From the NCBI RefSeq assembly GCF_030272615.1, contig NC_081413.1:162440849-162504848 (forward strand): a stretch of DNA of 64,000 nt, read 5' to 3'. The notes beneath the pieces are model-generated. The model saw nothing but the letters and a program-made list of their open reading frames with translations. It was not told the DNA's origin and did no database searches. Of this stretch, positions 1 through 11,736 are shown one piece after another; position 1 is the first letter of the stretch, and every line of letters starts with the position of its first letter. Source of the DNA: Cryptomeria japonica. Taxonomy: Eukaryota > Streptophyta > Pinopsida > Cupressales > Cupressaceae. The translations under genes and the position numbers were made by a program.

Positions 1-1579
1 GAATCCAGTGTCTTAGATCTAATTTTTGAAGGCGACCGATCATTTACACACAAATACTTAATGATTTCCTATTCAACTTCTTCCTTTTCATTATCATTGA
101 AGTCATCAAAACAATCAATTAAATCATTCAACAATTTTCTCCTAATATTATTTATAGTTCTTTGATAGTGTGTCAAAGGTTTGTAAGAAGAAATATCAAT
201 ATTTACCGATGCAGATGTTGTCGGTTCATTCTTTGTCTTTTTCTTCGTTTGCCTAGTCTTCTTCTTAGGCGGTTCTTGTGACATAGTTTCTTCTGAGTCC
301 GATGTACGGCTTTTTGTCTTCTGCTTCCTTTCAAAGACTTTGGCAGGTGTAGCTTCTGATTTCTTCTTAGCTGGTGACCACTTGGTCACTTTGGGACTAG
401 CTACAGTAATTGGTGCCAATGCTAAAGGCACTACCTTTCCTTTCTTTTCTGAGGGTTCTACAACCGGTGTAACCCTTTCCAAATAGGTGTTGGTTCTCTT
501 TGCCTTAGGATCAAGGGGTGAGGCAATTAGAGTAGAAGCATACCCATCCAACATATCATATATTACCTCATAGCCCATATGCTCCACTTCTTCCTGCCTA
601 GGCTCAATGCCTCCATTATGCATTCATCCACTTTGATGGTGAAGCAGATGTCTTCCTCATACTTTTTGACTATGTCATCGGATATTCTTATCCTTTGGCT
701 CATCTTGCATCTGAACTCATCAAAGTATTTGTTCAGTGCTTCTGGATAGCCAATTCCAACCGCTTGTAGACTTTCTTTGATTTCTTTTGTCACTGGTTGG
801 TCGATAGACCACTGAATGTCACCTACTTCTAGAAAGTAGCCTTGGAAGTAAAAGAAAAAACCAACCAGTAGTTGTCCGAACTTAAATCTCAGTGCATTGT
901 CCTGTTTCATCGACTTAAGATTCAACATCAGTTGTCTTTGCATACAAGTGTACAGATCAAACGATGCATCTTTCTTGATCATCCTGTAAGCAACATTTAC
1001 CGCTGCAGCAGAGACAGAATTAATTCTGCTAGTAGAGAACGTCTGGTGACCTATCACCATGCAGACATCCTTGACCAGATCATCCTTGATTGAGTTGACA
1101 GTCATTCCATGTGAGTCACTCACTGAACTGGTGAGCTTGGACATTTCAGTCTTGCTGAACTTCCTTAGGACTGGCACTTCCCTTGTGTTACAGAAACCAG
1201 TGATGGCATGAATCGCTTCACGTGTGATATCATGCATCCGCTCTAGGTACATCTTATCACCGTGTACCCTACTTAGAATAATGCAAATGTGATCATCTAA
1301 AAATTCTTCAAGAAACTAAACTACATTGTGAAGTTTCTTCCTTTACAGAATTCTGAATTCTAGTTTAATTTTCTTATCCTTTCCACAGAATAAGCTCAAC
1401 TGTGAATGGATCACAAGAGACCCTAGGTCTTTGATTTTGCAGTCTATGTAATCGGAAATGCCTTCTTCTACTATAACACTAGCAGGTACTTGAGACAGGG
1501 CATTGTATTTTGACTTTCATTTAATGAAGTCCATAGAATCAACAGGTGTACTAGAGCTATCAAGTGATGCGGAAGCCAT
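1..1579 (-). pseudogene. Element A ORF2: conserved unknown protein, partial and broken
   Basis: Begins MASASLDSS at 1579 and runs off the left edge. Four blocks align with ORF2 of element B: SRVHG followed by an H-x-I-T helix (near 1240-1270), a RINSVS...AYRMI block (near 960-1030), an RIRISDDIVKKYEEDICF block (near 640-690), and a GYE...YAS segment (near 530-580). A Lys/Ser-rich NLS-like stretch follows (PPKKKTRQTKKK, near 240-270). Breaks are a TGA and TAA/TAG codons upstream of 1252, a one-base shift near 600, and TAG at 69-71. Only the start and the conserved blocks can be supported; function is unknown. Confidence 0.65.
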
Positions 1580-2011
1580 GATAAATAGAGAATTTTGAAG
1601 AATACCTTTGTAGATTGAAATTTAGGGCTTCACAATTTGAACTACATTTCACACTCCTTCGGTTGCAAAGATACCGATTTGCATTCTACACTCCTTCAGT
1701 TGCAAAGATACCAATTTGTGTTCTACTCTCCTTCAGCAGATGTTAGCTTTGGATTCTTCTTTAGGTTTTTAATAGACTCCTTGAATCGCCGTGTAAATCA
1801 CTTTTCTTCGCTCTGCACTTGAAAAATGTCTTCACTTGAAAAATGATAAGTGAGAAATGATTTGAAAATTCCTTTTAAAGAGGTTCTCTACCTACCATAA
1901 TAAATGCTCCACTATTAGGGCATAAACCGTAATTTGCCTTTTACCATTTTTGGTCTTCTACCAACTAACAGGTATCTCATACCATTTTCTCCCCCTAAGC
2001 TTTTCTGATTC

Positions 2012-3278
2012 TTAGTTTGCCAGTTCATTGATTTCCACACTAGGTACATAAACCAGTTCTTCATGCAACACCGCTGGTTTCTTTTTCCGAGTTTTGTTCA
2101 TATTCACTTGAACAATTTCAGTATCAATCTTTCCTTCCGGAGTGACCGGTATGTCATCCGATATGTTCTTTCTTGTTCTGCTGAATCTAGCAATGTGACC
2201 CAGTTTGTTGCAATGATACTAGACCATTCCAAGTGCTCTCCATGGTCCATTGTTCATGTTACCAGTCTTCCTCCTACATGTTGCAGTAGTGTGACCATGA
2301 CAATGACAAATCAAATAGTTTTCTCTCCATCCGGTTGCTACTTGATAGCCACCGCTTCCTGACTAATGATTAAAGGTATTAAACCAGTTGGGATTCTGGT
2401 TCACAAAAGGTTCCGAACCAACACCTTGAGTCCTCTGAGGATATCTTCTAGTGTTGTTCATAACAGACCTGCATTCAGATGATCTATGCCCAAACTTGTT
2501 GTATGCATAACAATTACCATTGAACTTATTGGATCTAGGTACATTGTTTATAAAGTAAGAAAAATTATTGTAGGCTTTGCTCCTACACACATTAGCAGTA
2601 TGTCCTTCTTTATGACAGTTAAAGCAAATAGGTTTGAACTTTTTCTTACCTTTACCTTTGAATGTCAGTTGCTTCAGCATTTGCACTAGAGGTCTCACCT
2701 TCCTCATGACCGGAGTAACAAAGTCCATCAGTATTCTTGACAGGTTTGGCCGATTCAAGCTTTTGCTCATACTTAACAGTACTCTTGTTGAACTTAGCAA
2801 GTATTTCCTTTGACTCAAAGAGTTCTTTGGAAATAGCAGCATTTGTTTCCATCAAGTTTTCATTCTCAGAGATGGCTATGTTCAGTTCTCCTTGCATGTC
2901 TTCCTTTTCCATTTTGCTTTCATGGAGGTGAGCAGTAAGTGTACTAATCTCTTGCTTTAGTTTGGAGATTTTATGATCTTTGTCTTTTACTAGATCTTCA
3001 GCTTTGCTCCCATTCTCAAGCTCTTGACACATTCGGATAGTCAATCCTTCCAACTCCTTTCTTAGGTTGGAATTGGATTCATTCAACTTTTCTACTTCTT
3101 GAATTAGGGATTCCATGTCAGCTTCATCAGAAGAAATATTTTCAGATAGCTCCATTAGTTTTTTAGCATGCTCTCTTCTTTTTTCCTGAGAGGCCTTATA
3201 TTTGACCATAAGACCATCATAGGCTTGCTCAGACTGAGTGACCTAATGAGTAAGTTCCCTCATAGTGTATTTCCCCAT
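2012..3278 (-). pseudogene. Element A ORF1: coiled coil plus CCHC knuckle protein, broken
   Basis: The start is taken at the ATG at 3278, about 50 bp inside the LTR. The first ~190 residues are charged and heptad-like, rich in E, K and L, as expected of a coiled coil. A TAG interrupts codon 12. A one-base shift near 2660-2690 separates this from a second frame carrying CFNCHKEGHTANVC and CYAYNKFGHRSSEC (second Cys of the latter now Tyr), then two decayed knuckles near 2270-2310 and 2180-2220. The layout matches ORF1 of element B. It is probably a Gag-like RNA-binding protein (inference). No matrix or capsid domain of standard copia Gag is recognisable. Confidence 0.7.
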
Positions 3279-3314
3279 ATCTCTTTCCAAGTAGTTAAAC
3301 TTATAGAAAGGTTG

Positions 3315-3326
3315 GCTCTAATACCA
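3315..3326 (-). promoter_or_regulatory. Primer-binding site of element A (tRNA-Met type)
   Basis: Reading TGGTATTAGAGC on the minus strand, two bases inside the LTR. This is one base off TGGTATCAGAGC, the complement of the 3' end of plant initiator tRNA-Met used by most plant copia elements. The change is C to T. Confidence 0.8.
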
Positions 3327-3328
3327 AT

Positions 3329-4495
3329 TGATGAATACTACGGGGGGGGGGGTGAATTAGTATGCCAAAAATTACTGTACTTAAACACTTTACTATTCTA
3401 ACAGTAAACCGGTAAAGCAATTTAGCAAACAAACTGGTTAGCACACATGCAAACCAAATAGCAAATAATGCATTCACTCACAAAAGCACAAACACCATAA
3501 CACAAGATATTTTGACATGGAAACCCAATGGGAAAAACCACGGTGAGATGAAACTCACAAGTAACTATTTGTAGAATAGGAACCAGACCAGTTAAGGTCA
3601 TACAATGTTCTTTACCAGAATAGATCTTGTTAGGAATCTCAATCTCTGTTAGGAGATAAATCTGATTAAAGACTACCTTGCTAGAGGATTTTAGATCCAT
3701 AGATGTGAACCACCTTGTTAAAGGATTTACAAAAGGCTTTTTGGGCCTACCCGGTTAAGGGCTTCAAACTTGTCAAAGATGTGAGTAATCAACAAGTGAG
3801 TGATCTAGCAAATAGCACAGATTGCTTGGTTAGATCCTTCACAACTCGTTCCTAATGCATTCCAGCATTACTTTAATCTTCAACACATTCACATTATGTC
3901 TTCTCTCGCAGACCTGAACTTCTCTTCTATAATCACATTTATAAAAACTCATCAACCACCTTAAACCCTAGGAACAACCTAAAACCCTAGACATGATGTC
4001 CTTATAAAGGAATCTGATTTCATGTCGGTCCAATAGGATTACAATACAATTTCCTAGGTTCAATGCATCTAGACATATTTGGTAACATGACACAAAAAGC
4101 ACCGCCAGAGTGTCGACACCACAAAATAATCGGTGGATGGTAACTCATCACAAAATGCCGGTTGGTAACTCATCACAGAGTATTACCGGTTCAAACAAAA
4201 TATCGGTTTAAGAAAAATATTGGTTGCTGTTTTGACAAAAATGAAGACTAGGAAATATGTATTGTTCCGCTTCGTTCCTTCGTACCACTTGAGATCCTTG
4301 AACCGCTTGGGGTCTTCATACCGCTTGAGATCAGTAACCACTTTCTGCAAAATACAGATAGTCTAAAGACTATAATACATCATACCGGTTAGAACAAATA
4401 CCAGTTGAGGTTTAACTCATACATACAAAAAGTGATCTCAAATCAAGTGTGTCCATCAACGACAATCACAACATCAATCATCAAAAATACCAACA
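3329..4495 (-). repeat. 5' LTR of element A
   Basis: On the plus strand it starts TGATGAATAC and ends AATACCAACA, so on the element strand it runs TGTTGG to TCATCA. It carries a G11 tract at about 3341-3352 and the GGAAACCCA / GGGAAAAACCAC motif near 3518-3542, both shared by the other copia-type LTRs here. Short phrases such as GTTAAGG and AGAGGATTT are also found in the LTRs at 38117-39448 and 55987-57472, unlike the LTR of element B. No second LTR is in the window, so identity between the two LTRs cannot be judged. Confidence 0.8.
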
Positions 4496-4719
4496 CGTGG
4501 CACTTTGAAGACTAACACCGATGGCTTGTAGCATGTAATCATTTGGTCTCATCTAAGATTCCATCTTATCAACCTTGGGAAAAAGATTTACAAAGTAGAG
4601 GAAATCTTTTTTCTCACTGAAATGTGTTTGTAAATGAGGGTGGGCTGGACAAGCGTCTTCCTTTTCCTTTCGTTTGTTCGTCTTACCAAGGTGAGTAGTT
4701 CTATTATAAGCAACCTACT

Positions 4720-7166
4720 ACTAGAACTCATCTGGATTATCGATAGATTGACCTGCAAAAGCTACACCAAGAGGAACTGCAAAGGGGAATTATGAAATGG
4801 GCCCAGTGAAAGCAGTCTAGATGGGATAGGCCAGAGCTGATAGGGAAAATAATGAGACAAAGGGGGGAGTTCCTAACGGGAAAGGGCTTGAGACGCTACT
4901 CCCATAACTTGAGGAGAGGATTCTCCAAAACCTAGCCTACGTGACATGGGGGTTGTTTCTGATGTTGGTGAGGGAAACACTACAGATATAAAAGTCGTGG
5001 CTGGGAAACGGATAGAGGCTTGCGGGAGAATAATTTGGGGATCAACTGGCATACCCATCGGGGCTAAAGTGAGAGCAGTAGGGACTAAGGCCTACATTGC
5101 GGTCATGGGGATAGCTGAAGAAATATCTTGAACCAGAGATGAAGGAAAAAAGGGGCGTACCTAAACAGTGAAAGGTGTCGACCGCTAAAGATCTGAGGAT
5201 GTTTCTGGAATTTGAGAGGGCGGGCTCCCTCTTGACATGCTAGGATGTTGCCTCTTCTTCAAAGGGCTTTCATGGGATTGCTTCTCAGACCTCCTTTTAC
5301 CAGCCTGTGAATGAGGTCTGCAGGCTGCGCTATCCAAAGGAAGGAGAATTTGTGGTTCTAGATCTTGCCTTTCGATATTTATAACCTCTACCTCCTACCG
5401 CATGGCAACCTCAGGAGATGAGTCCCCGCATGAGGAACTGTCACCTGTCTCATCATTAAATTTATTTACCTTACACCATTCTTATTCAAAATGCTCATCC
5501 AGGGGGCATTTCCAATGCTAGCTCTAGGCTGATTTACCTCTTGCCGATAGACCCAAAAATCTTCCCTTTTCCTTCTGGACCAAACTAAAGTCTTCATATT
5601 TTCCAACAACATCTGAGGGATAGGATTTGTGGGGTTGAATTTCTGCAAGGGGGAATAGAACTTTTGCCATGGGGGGCGTCTTAAGATAGGAAAATCATCA
5701 AGGCCCACATATAGGTTTGGGTCATCAACCCGGGGGTTCATACGCTCTACCTATGAATTTTGAGGCTCATGGTTGACAACATTCTTTCTTTTTCTTAAGC
5801 AACCATCAGAGTCATAGCTCCAAGAGTCATCAATCACTACAAAACCAAGATATGCCATTTTTGACGTTGGGATGTCTTCTGCAATTTTCCTTCTCACTAG
5901 AGTGATTAGGTCAATGGGCTTGTTATCTTCAATGATAGAGGTATCATGTTTTCCTGCCCTGATGGCTCCTTCAATCCTCACAAACTACCTTGCCATTTCA
6001 AGAGCCAAGGTTCGATCAATTATGTAAGTGGGTAGCCGAAAAGGTTCTTTGGAGAACCCATGCACCTGGATGAAAGAAAAATCAGGGCCCACGAACCAGT
6101 CATAAGGAGGGCACTCATTTTGCATCCAGTTCATCTGGATCTGGGAGAAATGGGCTAATGGCTCATTGGGGATCACTCCAAGGTCTTTGAGCATGGGAGT
6201 CATGAACAGATCCAAAAATTGATATTAATCATAGGCGGCGAGCAACAAAGGTGTCCAGCAAGACACCGACATTACATTTCTAGATTTATCATAAGTGGCC
6301 AAGCGCATGAACTTCCCGAAGAAAGCCTCATTTTGGTGCAAAAGCAGGTGCACCAATACTGAAGAGAATCTGAAGCACCGCAACTGCTAGAACTCAGAAT
6401 AATCGCTTAATAATGACCTTGGCAATAGTCACAAAGAAGTCAAAGTGAAACAGTTCCCTTTGCTTCCTACATTTAAAGAGAAAACCCATCATGGAGGCTA
6501 TGATATCTTGGTCGTTGTCATAACCACACAACCATGCCAGGATAGAAGAGATATCCTTGAGGTCATCTTGTCTTAGATAACTGTAGGACAAAGGGAACTT
6601 CAAAAGTCCACCAGATAGACTTCGATTGAGAGTGCTTTGATAGAAAGTCAAAGCGTCTCTCCAGGTGCTCTAGAACTCCTCCATTGAGTTTTTTGAGAAA
6701 ACTTTTGTTGCTTTGAAAATCGGGCAACACGTCATCTCCCTAATGGCTTCTAGAGATATGACCAATCTCAGGAGGGAGACGCTGACAGAGCATGAGGTGG
6801 GATCAAAAACTTTCGTGCAAGCTGCTACGAGCTTAGGGCAGTATGGGACTGTGGGAACCAAGCATTGAGGATCACCGCTATTCCAGAAACATACCGCCAT
6901 GGATTGGGAGTCAGCTCTATGATGAAGCATCCTCGAGCAAGCAGCCTCTGTGAGGTTCTTGGGCTGCTTACGAACCTCGGGTTCAAAAATATTTTCCAAA
7001 GAGTCCAAAACAATAGCCACATTTCGGTTATCGCTTTAGCCTTGGCCTTTGTGTTTGGATACTCCTTCTTTGGAGGGAAGGCATGCGCAGAATAGGATAG
7101 CTCCCCAAAAACATTAACCTAGAAACCTCTAGGAACAAAACTTGCATACGCAGCCTCAGAATCCAT
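4720..7166 (-). pseudogene. Sense ORF downstream of pol in the gypsy element
   Basis: Successive frames on the pol strand read as one broken protein: MDSEAAYASFVPRGF at 7166, a shift near 7025, a 116-codon block (6670-7020), an 85-codon block in the same frame (6394-6651), then three blocks in another frame (5466-6215). Separating stops at 6670, 5985 and 5751 are TAG. Weaker frames continue to about 4720. I see no signal peptide, clear membrane span or known domain, so there is no support for an envelope-like protein. Its ATG overlaps, back to back, the first ATG of the antisense ORF. Confidence 0.45.
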
Positions 7167-7167
7167 T

Positions 7168-8484
7168 ATGGGTAGAAAGCTTCCTTTCCTTGCTGGAAAA
7201 ATTCTAAAATCGAGAGATAAAACTTGCTCGTCTTTTTTTTTCTTTCGCTTTTCAAAAATAGACAGATAAGAGGGAAGAGCTTCAAGTCTTAAATTCAAAA
7301 CATGCCTGGATTTTTGCAAAAGAGAAATGCTTAATGGCAAGTACCTACTTACACACATGCTAGCTCAAATTATTGCTGCAATAAACTCCCACAGATGAAG
7401 GGCATCACCATTCCCACTTCCCAAGAATGCCTTTGACTAGTCTACCATTACTTGAGGAAAATTCCTTCAAGCAAATATTTTCTTTGATTGAGAGGATCAA
7501 CTAGTAATAAATCTCATGTGGGCTGAAACAGTCCAATGGAACTTGGTATTTAAAACGCGATGTACCTATATGTACGCAAGGCTCTTTGCTCATATCAACC
7601 TCCCTCTCAAGGTAACTGACGGGACATCAGTATTATGAGAACAATCCCATTCTCATGATGTGAATTAATGGAGATATGACAGAAACATTAGGATTTGGGA
7701 AGGCATGCACTTTGAGCATTCGACATCTTTCTGTTGAAATTCTGCTATAAATATGTCTTTTCAGACATTCTTTTACCACACTGCAAGATTTAATGGCGGA
7801 GCTTCTATAGTAATGGATACTCCAGTTAGGCTCATCAACAACAAAGCGCAGGTTGCTTTCTTGGGAAATATCTCCTATCGAAGGTTGCAGGGGATGACGC
7901 ATAGGAAGATTCCTTTAATAATAGTTGCCATCAAATGGATACTTGGAGAGGATTTTATTGGTAACCCAGACTGATACCGAGTGAATATGGACATCTGTTC
8001 GTGATTCATAGCCTCTCTGCTGGATTGCGGTCAATCTGGGTTGCTAGTGATGCAGCTAACTCAGGCTCTCTTTTCCAATGATTACTTGGGCGGACTAGAG
8101 AATGTAGTTGCATACTACGTCCCCTTCTGAGGGCTTCCTCTAGTGTCTAACCTAGAGTGGTTTGTCACACACAACGAGGAGGTAGCTTGGCACCCACTCA
8201 TCAGTGGGCTGAAAACAATGACATTGTCCTCTCATCGGTATCATGTCGAGCTTGCTACGGAATTTCTTCTACGTGTCCATTTGATAGTCCCAATTTTGGA
8301 AGGTACATATCGGTATACTAGATTCAGGGACTATATCTTCTTGATAATTTTGATGCCAGATCAGCAACCAAACCTGGTTGTTATTTTCATGCCCGAGGAG
8401 CTCGAGAGCACCTCTGACTTTGAGTGGCTGGGAGAAGAGGAAACCTCTGACGCTGATGAGGATGAGATTGAAGAGAGTCATTGA
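7168..8484 (+). pseudogene. Antisense ORF downstream of gypsy integrase
   Basis: On the strand opposite to gag-pol, one frame is mostly open from about 7500 to 8484, ending in an acidic tail (EEETSDADEDEIEESH). The six stops between 7600 and 8130 are five TGA and one TAA, all explainable as C to T changes of CGA or CAA. The first 300 bp are weaker (stops at 7267, 7396, 7438, 7453, 7489). No domain is recognised; pieces such as FFYHTARFNGGAS and HLIVPILEGTYRYTRFRDY look like folded protein. Antisense ORFs between pol and the 3' LTR are known from some Tat-type elements, which makes this plausible. Real coding status is uncertain. Confidence 0.5.
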
Positions 8485-8748
8485 AGAGGTGACGAACTGT
8501 CATCTTCAATTTGAATAAAATGTTTGTAGAAAAAGGAGAGGCCATAATCCTACTCATTTTGTAATGAAAATACAAGAACACTTTTAATATAATCGATTTT
8601 TGCTTTTCTCCTTTATCTGCTTTCTCTTCTTTCTTTATTTGCTCACTTTCTATATTTGCTTGCTTAATTATAGATGGGAATAAATAAGATAAATATGCAC
8701 TAAAAAAAATAATGTATACATTATATACATTAAAAGGGGACAAAACAC

Positions 8749-9975
8749 TTAATGAAAAGGTTTGAGGTGGAAACCGTTAACCAGGATTGGGAGGGGGTCC
8801 CCATTCATGTCTTCTAGCTCAAAAGCATTGAAACCTTTGCAATGTATAATGCGAAAAGGTTCCTCCCACAGGCAGTTGAACTTGGCATGCTGACTAGGCT
8901 TCGCTGCCTTCTCATTATATTTCAATACAAGGTCCCCGAGGGTGAAGACCAGATCAGAGCCCTTTTTACTGTCAAACCATCTTTTGATGACTTCCTGTCT
9001 ATCTTGGAGGGTCATGAAGGCTGCCTCCCTTACTTCTTCTAGCTCCATAATATTTTCCAATCTTACAACCATAGGGTCATTTTCGGCCACTTCCATTGAT
9101 TTTAGCAATTGCAACATCGAGATCTCTAGTGACATGGGGAAAAGTGCATCTTTTCCATATACCAGCTTATACGGGGAGTTCTTTAGAATATACTTGGGTG
9201 TTATGCGGTCCGCCCATAGTGTGCTTCTTAGGTAGTGATGCCATTCCCTCTTGTATTCAAAACCTATCCTTTTTAATAAGTCTAGTCAAGTTTTTGTTAG
9301 TGGCTCAACAAGTCCATTCCCTTGAGGATAGTAGTTAGAAGAGGTTTTGAGATAAATACCTCTGCTGAGGGCAAATTGGGTAATTCGTGAGCTTGTGAAT
9401 GCATGTGCATTATCTAATATAACAGTTTTTGGGGGACCGTATCGGCACATCAGATCCTCTAGGAAAGCCAACACCTCGCTTTCTAATGAATTCTGTAAAG
9501 GAACAACTTCAGACCATCTGGTGAAATAATCAGTAGCAGTTAGGATCCACTTATGTCTGGCTAAACTTGGGGGGTTGATCATTCTGATAAAATCAAGGCC
9601 CCATTGAGTGAAAGTCTCTTCCACTGACATAGGCCTGAGAGGCATTGCAGCTTTCTTACTCCTTCCCATGTAATACTGGAAATCTTTACATCCCCTCACT
9701 AAATTGTGCATATCTTTGAACATGGAGGGCCAAAAATACCTAGCTTGAGTAATCTTGATAGCGGTTGTGGGTGTAGAGAAATGGCCTCCTGAGGATCCAT
9801 AGTGGAACTCATGTAGGATTTTATTAGCTTGGCTCCTGTCCACATAGCGAAGCAGGACTCCATCAAAATTTCTTTTAAAAAGAGTTCCATCTATTAAGTG
9901 GAAACTACTATTTCGGAGTCTATAAAATCTCCTCTTAGCTGGGGGGAGATTTTCGGGAAAATTCCCAGTCTTCAT
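8749..9975 (-). pseudogene. gypsy integrase
   Basis: One frame, interrupted by a single TGA near 9288. The N-terminal zinc-binding part has HEFHYGSSGGH but the CxxC is damaged (CKDFQYY). The catalytic core has WGLDFI (first Asp), VILDNAHAF (second Asp) and YYPQGNGLVE (Glu). The C-terminal part has GDLVLKYN and ends NGFHLKPFH, as in many Tat/Athila integrases. No chromodomain is seen, which argues against a chromovirus. The protein would insert the cDNA, but this copy is inactive. Confidence 0.85.
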
Positions 9976-10019
9976 AAAGTGCTTTCTTTTGTCAATCTAG
10001 CTATTGTCTGGAACATCAG

Positions 10020-10600
10020 GAAAAAACATAACCATTTCCTTTGTGGCCACTTCATCATCGCGGGGCTTGCATTCTTGTATTATATATTCACACAGGCCTC
10101 TCCCGTGAATGAGCTTTGTTGGCTTGATATCGACATCATATTCTAGGATCTTGGTGATCCAATTTGCCCTTTTTTAAGTGATGTCACCCTCCATAATGTA
10201 TTCACTTACTGCAGGATGGGCTACGTACACCATGGTTTTATTACAGGCAATGAAATGCCTAAATTTCTTTAGTCCTTTTGTAGCGGCTAAAGCCTGCTTT
10301 TTGACAAAGTTGTATCAGGCCTCATAATCCTTAAGAGTTTTTAAATGGAAAGCTATGGGATTCTCTCCTCCTTTTTGGGCATTTTTTGGGTTAGGACCAT
10401 GGCGATGCTATGCTGACCAGAAAAAACATACATTATGAAGTCCTTTGACATGTCTAGGTTAGACAATACGGGAGCGGAGCAGATAGCTTTTTTTATTTCA
10501 TCAAAATATTTTTTGGCCTTAGTAGTTCATTTGAAATGTATATCTTTTTTTAACATGAGAGTGATGGGTCTTATTATTCCGGCAAAGTCAAAAATAAAAC
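10020..10600 (-). pseudogene. Degenerate gypsy RNase H after RT
   Basis: Downstream of RT the minus strand reads W-T-x-K-A-x-x-x-F-D-E-I-K, then a segment equivalent to the first RNase H strand, where an Asp would be expected but FSGQHSIAMVLTQ is seen. Loss of acidic residues in this domain is typical of Tat elements that gained a second RNase H. Several stops and frame changes are present; the call rests on order and partial motifs. Confidence 0.55.
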
Positions 10601-10602
10601 GA

Positions 10603-11511
10603 CTAACAAAATTGACCTTTCCTAAAACAAGATTGGACTCCCTTTTTATTGACTGGGAGGGGAAGGTCTTTAATAGATTTGATCCAGTCTAGTTCAATGG
10701 AAACACCTTCTTTTGAAACTATATGCCCAAGTAATTTTCCTTGAGGAACCCCAAAGATATACTTTTTGGGGTTTAAGGAAATCCCAAATTCAAGACATTT
10801 TTGGAGGACTAATTCGAGATGGTCAAAATGATCCTCCCGATGTTTGGAAAACACAGTCAGGTCATCTAAGTATATTAAGATGATCTTATTAATCATCTCT
10901 TTGAAAGATAAATCCATGGCCCTTTGAAAAGTTTCCCTAACATTTGACAATTTGAAGGGCATCTTTTGGTACGCAAACATCCCCCACTTAGTAGTGAACA
11001 TCATCTTGTGCTGGTCCTTCGCTTTCACACTTACTTGGTTATATCCTGAGAAACTGTCAAGCATTGAGAACATTTCTGATCCTGCCACCGTGCTCAGTAA
11101 TTATTTCATGGATGGCAGAGGATAGTGGTCTTTGAGAGACATTTGATTTAGATATCAGAAATCCACACAGAGCTGGATATCTCCATTCTTTTTCCTAATA
11201 GGGACCAAATTTGACACCCATGTACTGTGTTTTATGGGGTAAATGATCCTTGATTCAATCAGCTTTTTCAACTCCTGGGCCATGAGAGATTCAATTTTTG
11301 GGTTAACCGATCTTCGCTTCTGTCGGACCAGCTTGGCCTCATTTGTGAGCTTGATGGTATGTTGGATGATATTAGGATTGTATCCCCTTAAATCCTCATA
11401 AGACCAAGCCATGACACCTTCATATTCATCATTGTATCGAGCCAACTTCTTTCTGTCTTCGGAGGAAACACCCTTTCCTACCTTGAGAAGTCTTCCACTG
11501 TTGCCTGACAT
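10603..11511 (-). pseudogene. pol: gypsy reverse transcriptase
   Basis: The first part (11155-11511) carries the RT entry motif DEYEGVMAWSYEDLRGY and LVPIRKKNGDIQLCVDF. The second (10603-11088) has MLDSFSGYNQV, MPFKLSNVRETFQRAMD and the catalytic IYLDDLTVFS (Y-L-D-D). Between them the frame is broken near 11088-11155. The fingers, palm and start of the thumb are all recognisable. Confidence 0.85.
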
Positions 11512-11736
11512 TTCGACGTAATCCTCTTTGTTCTATGTGAGCTTCCGCTTATCCTTTTTGGCATCCTCATGGTCAAACAGGTTCTCTAAAATGATCAAAC
11601 TGTTAGGGAGCTTGTTGGATCTCAGCTGGATGACTTGATTCCCATAGGCTTCTTTTATCTTAGGTTGCAACTGATCAGAAAATTCTCCTGAGCTTTGGAT
11701 GAACAAAGCGGTCTATTCATCGCTCTCAAACACTTG

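Larger units (their letters stand above)
1..4495 (-). mobile_element. Element A: pol-less LTR retrotransposon, 5' part only
   Basis: Reading leftward from position 4495, the sequence shows a 5' LTR, a primer-binding site like initiator tRNA-Met, an ORF with coiled coil and zinc knuckles, and then a second ORF that runs off the window edge. The order and both proteins match the complete element at 24470-31093. No protease, integrase or reverse transcriptase is seen in the part present, though anything left of position 1 is unknown. The flank after the LTR is CGTGG at 4496-4500, the expected target duplication; its partner lies outside the window. Confidence 0.8.

Noticed and set aside
2063-2362. 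Plus-strand frame of 99 codons
   Set aside because: Shadow of element A ORF1 knuckle region on the minus strand.
4720-7166. Envelope-like gene in the gypsy element
   Set aside because: Position fits, but no signal peptide, membrane segment or cleavage site is visible.
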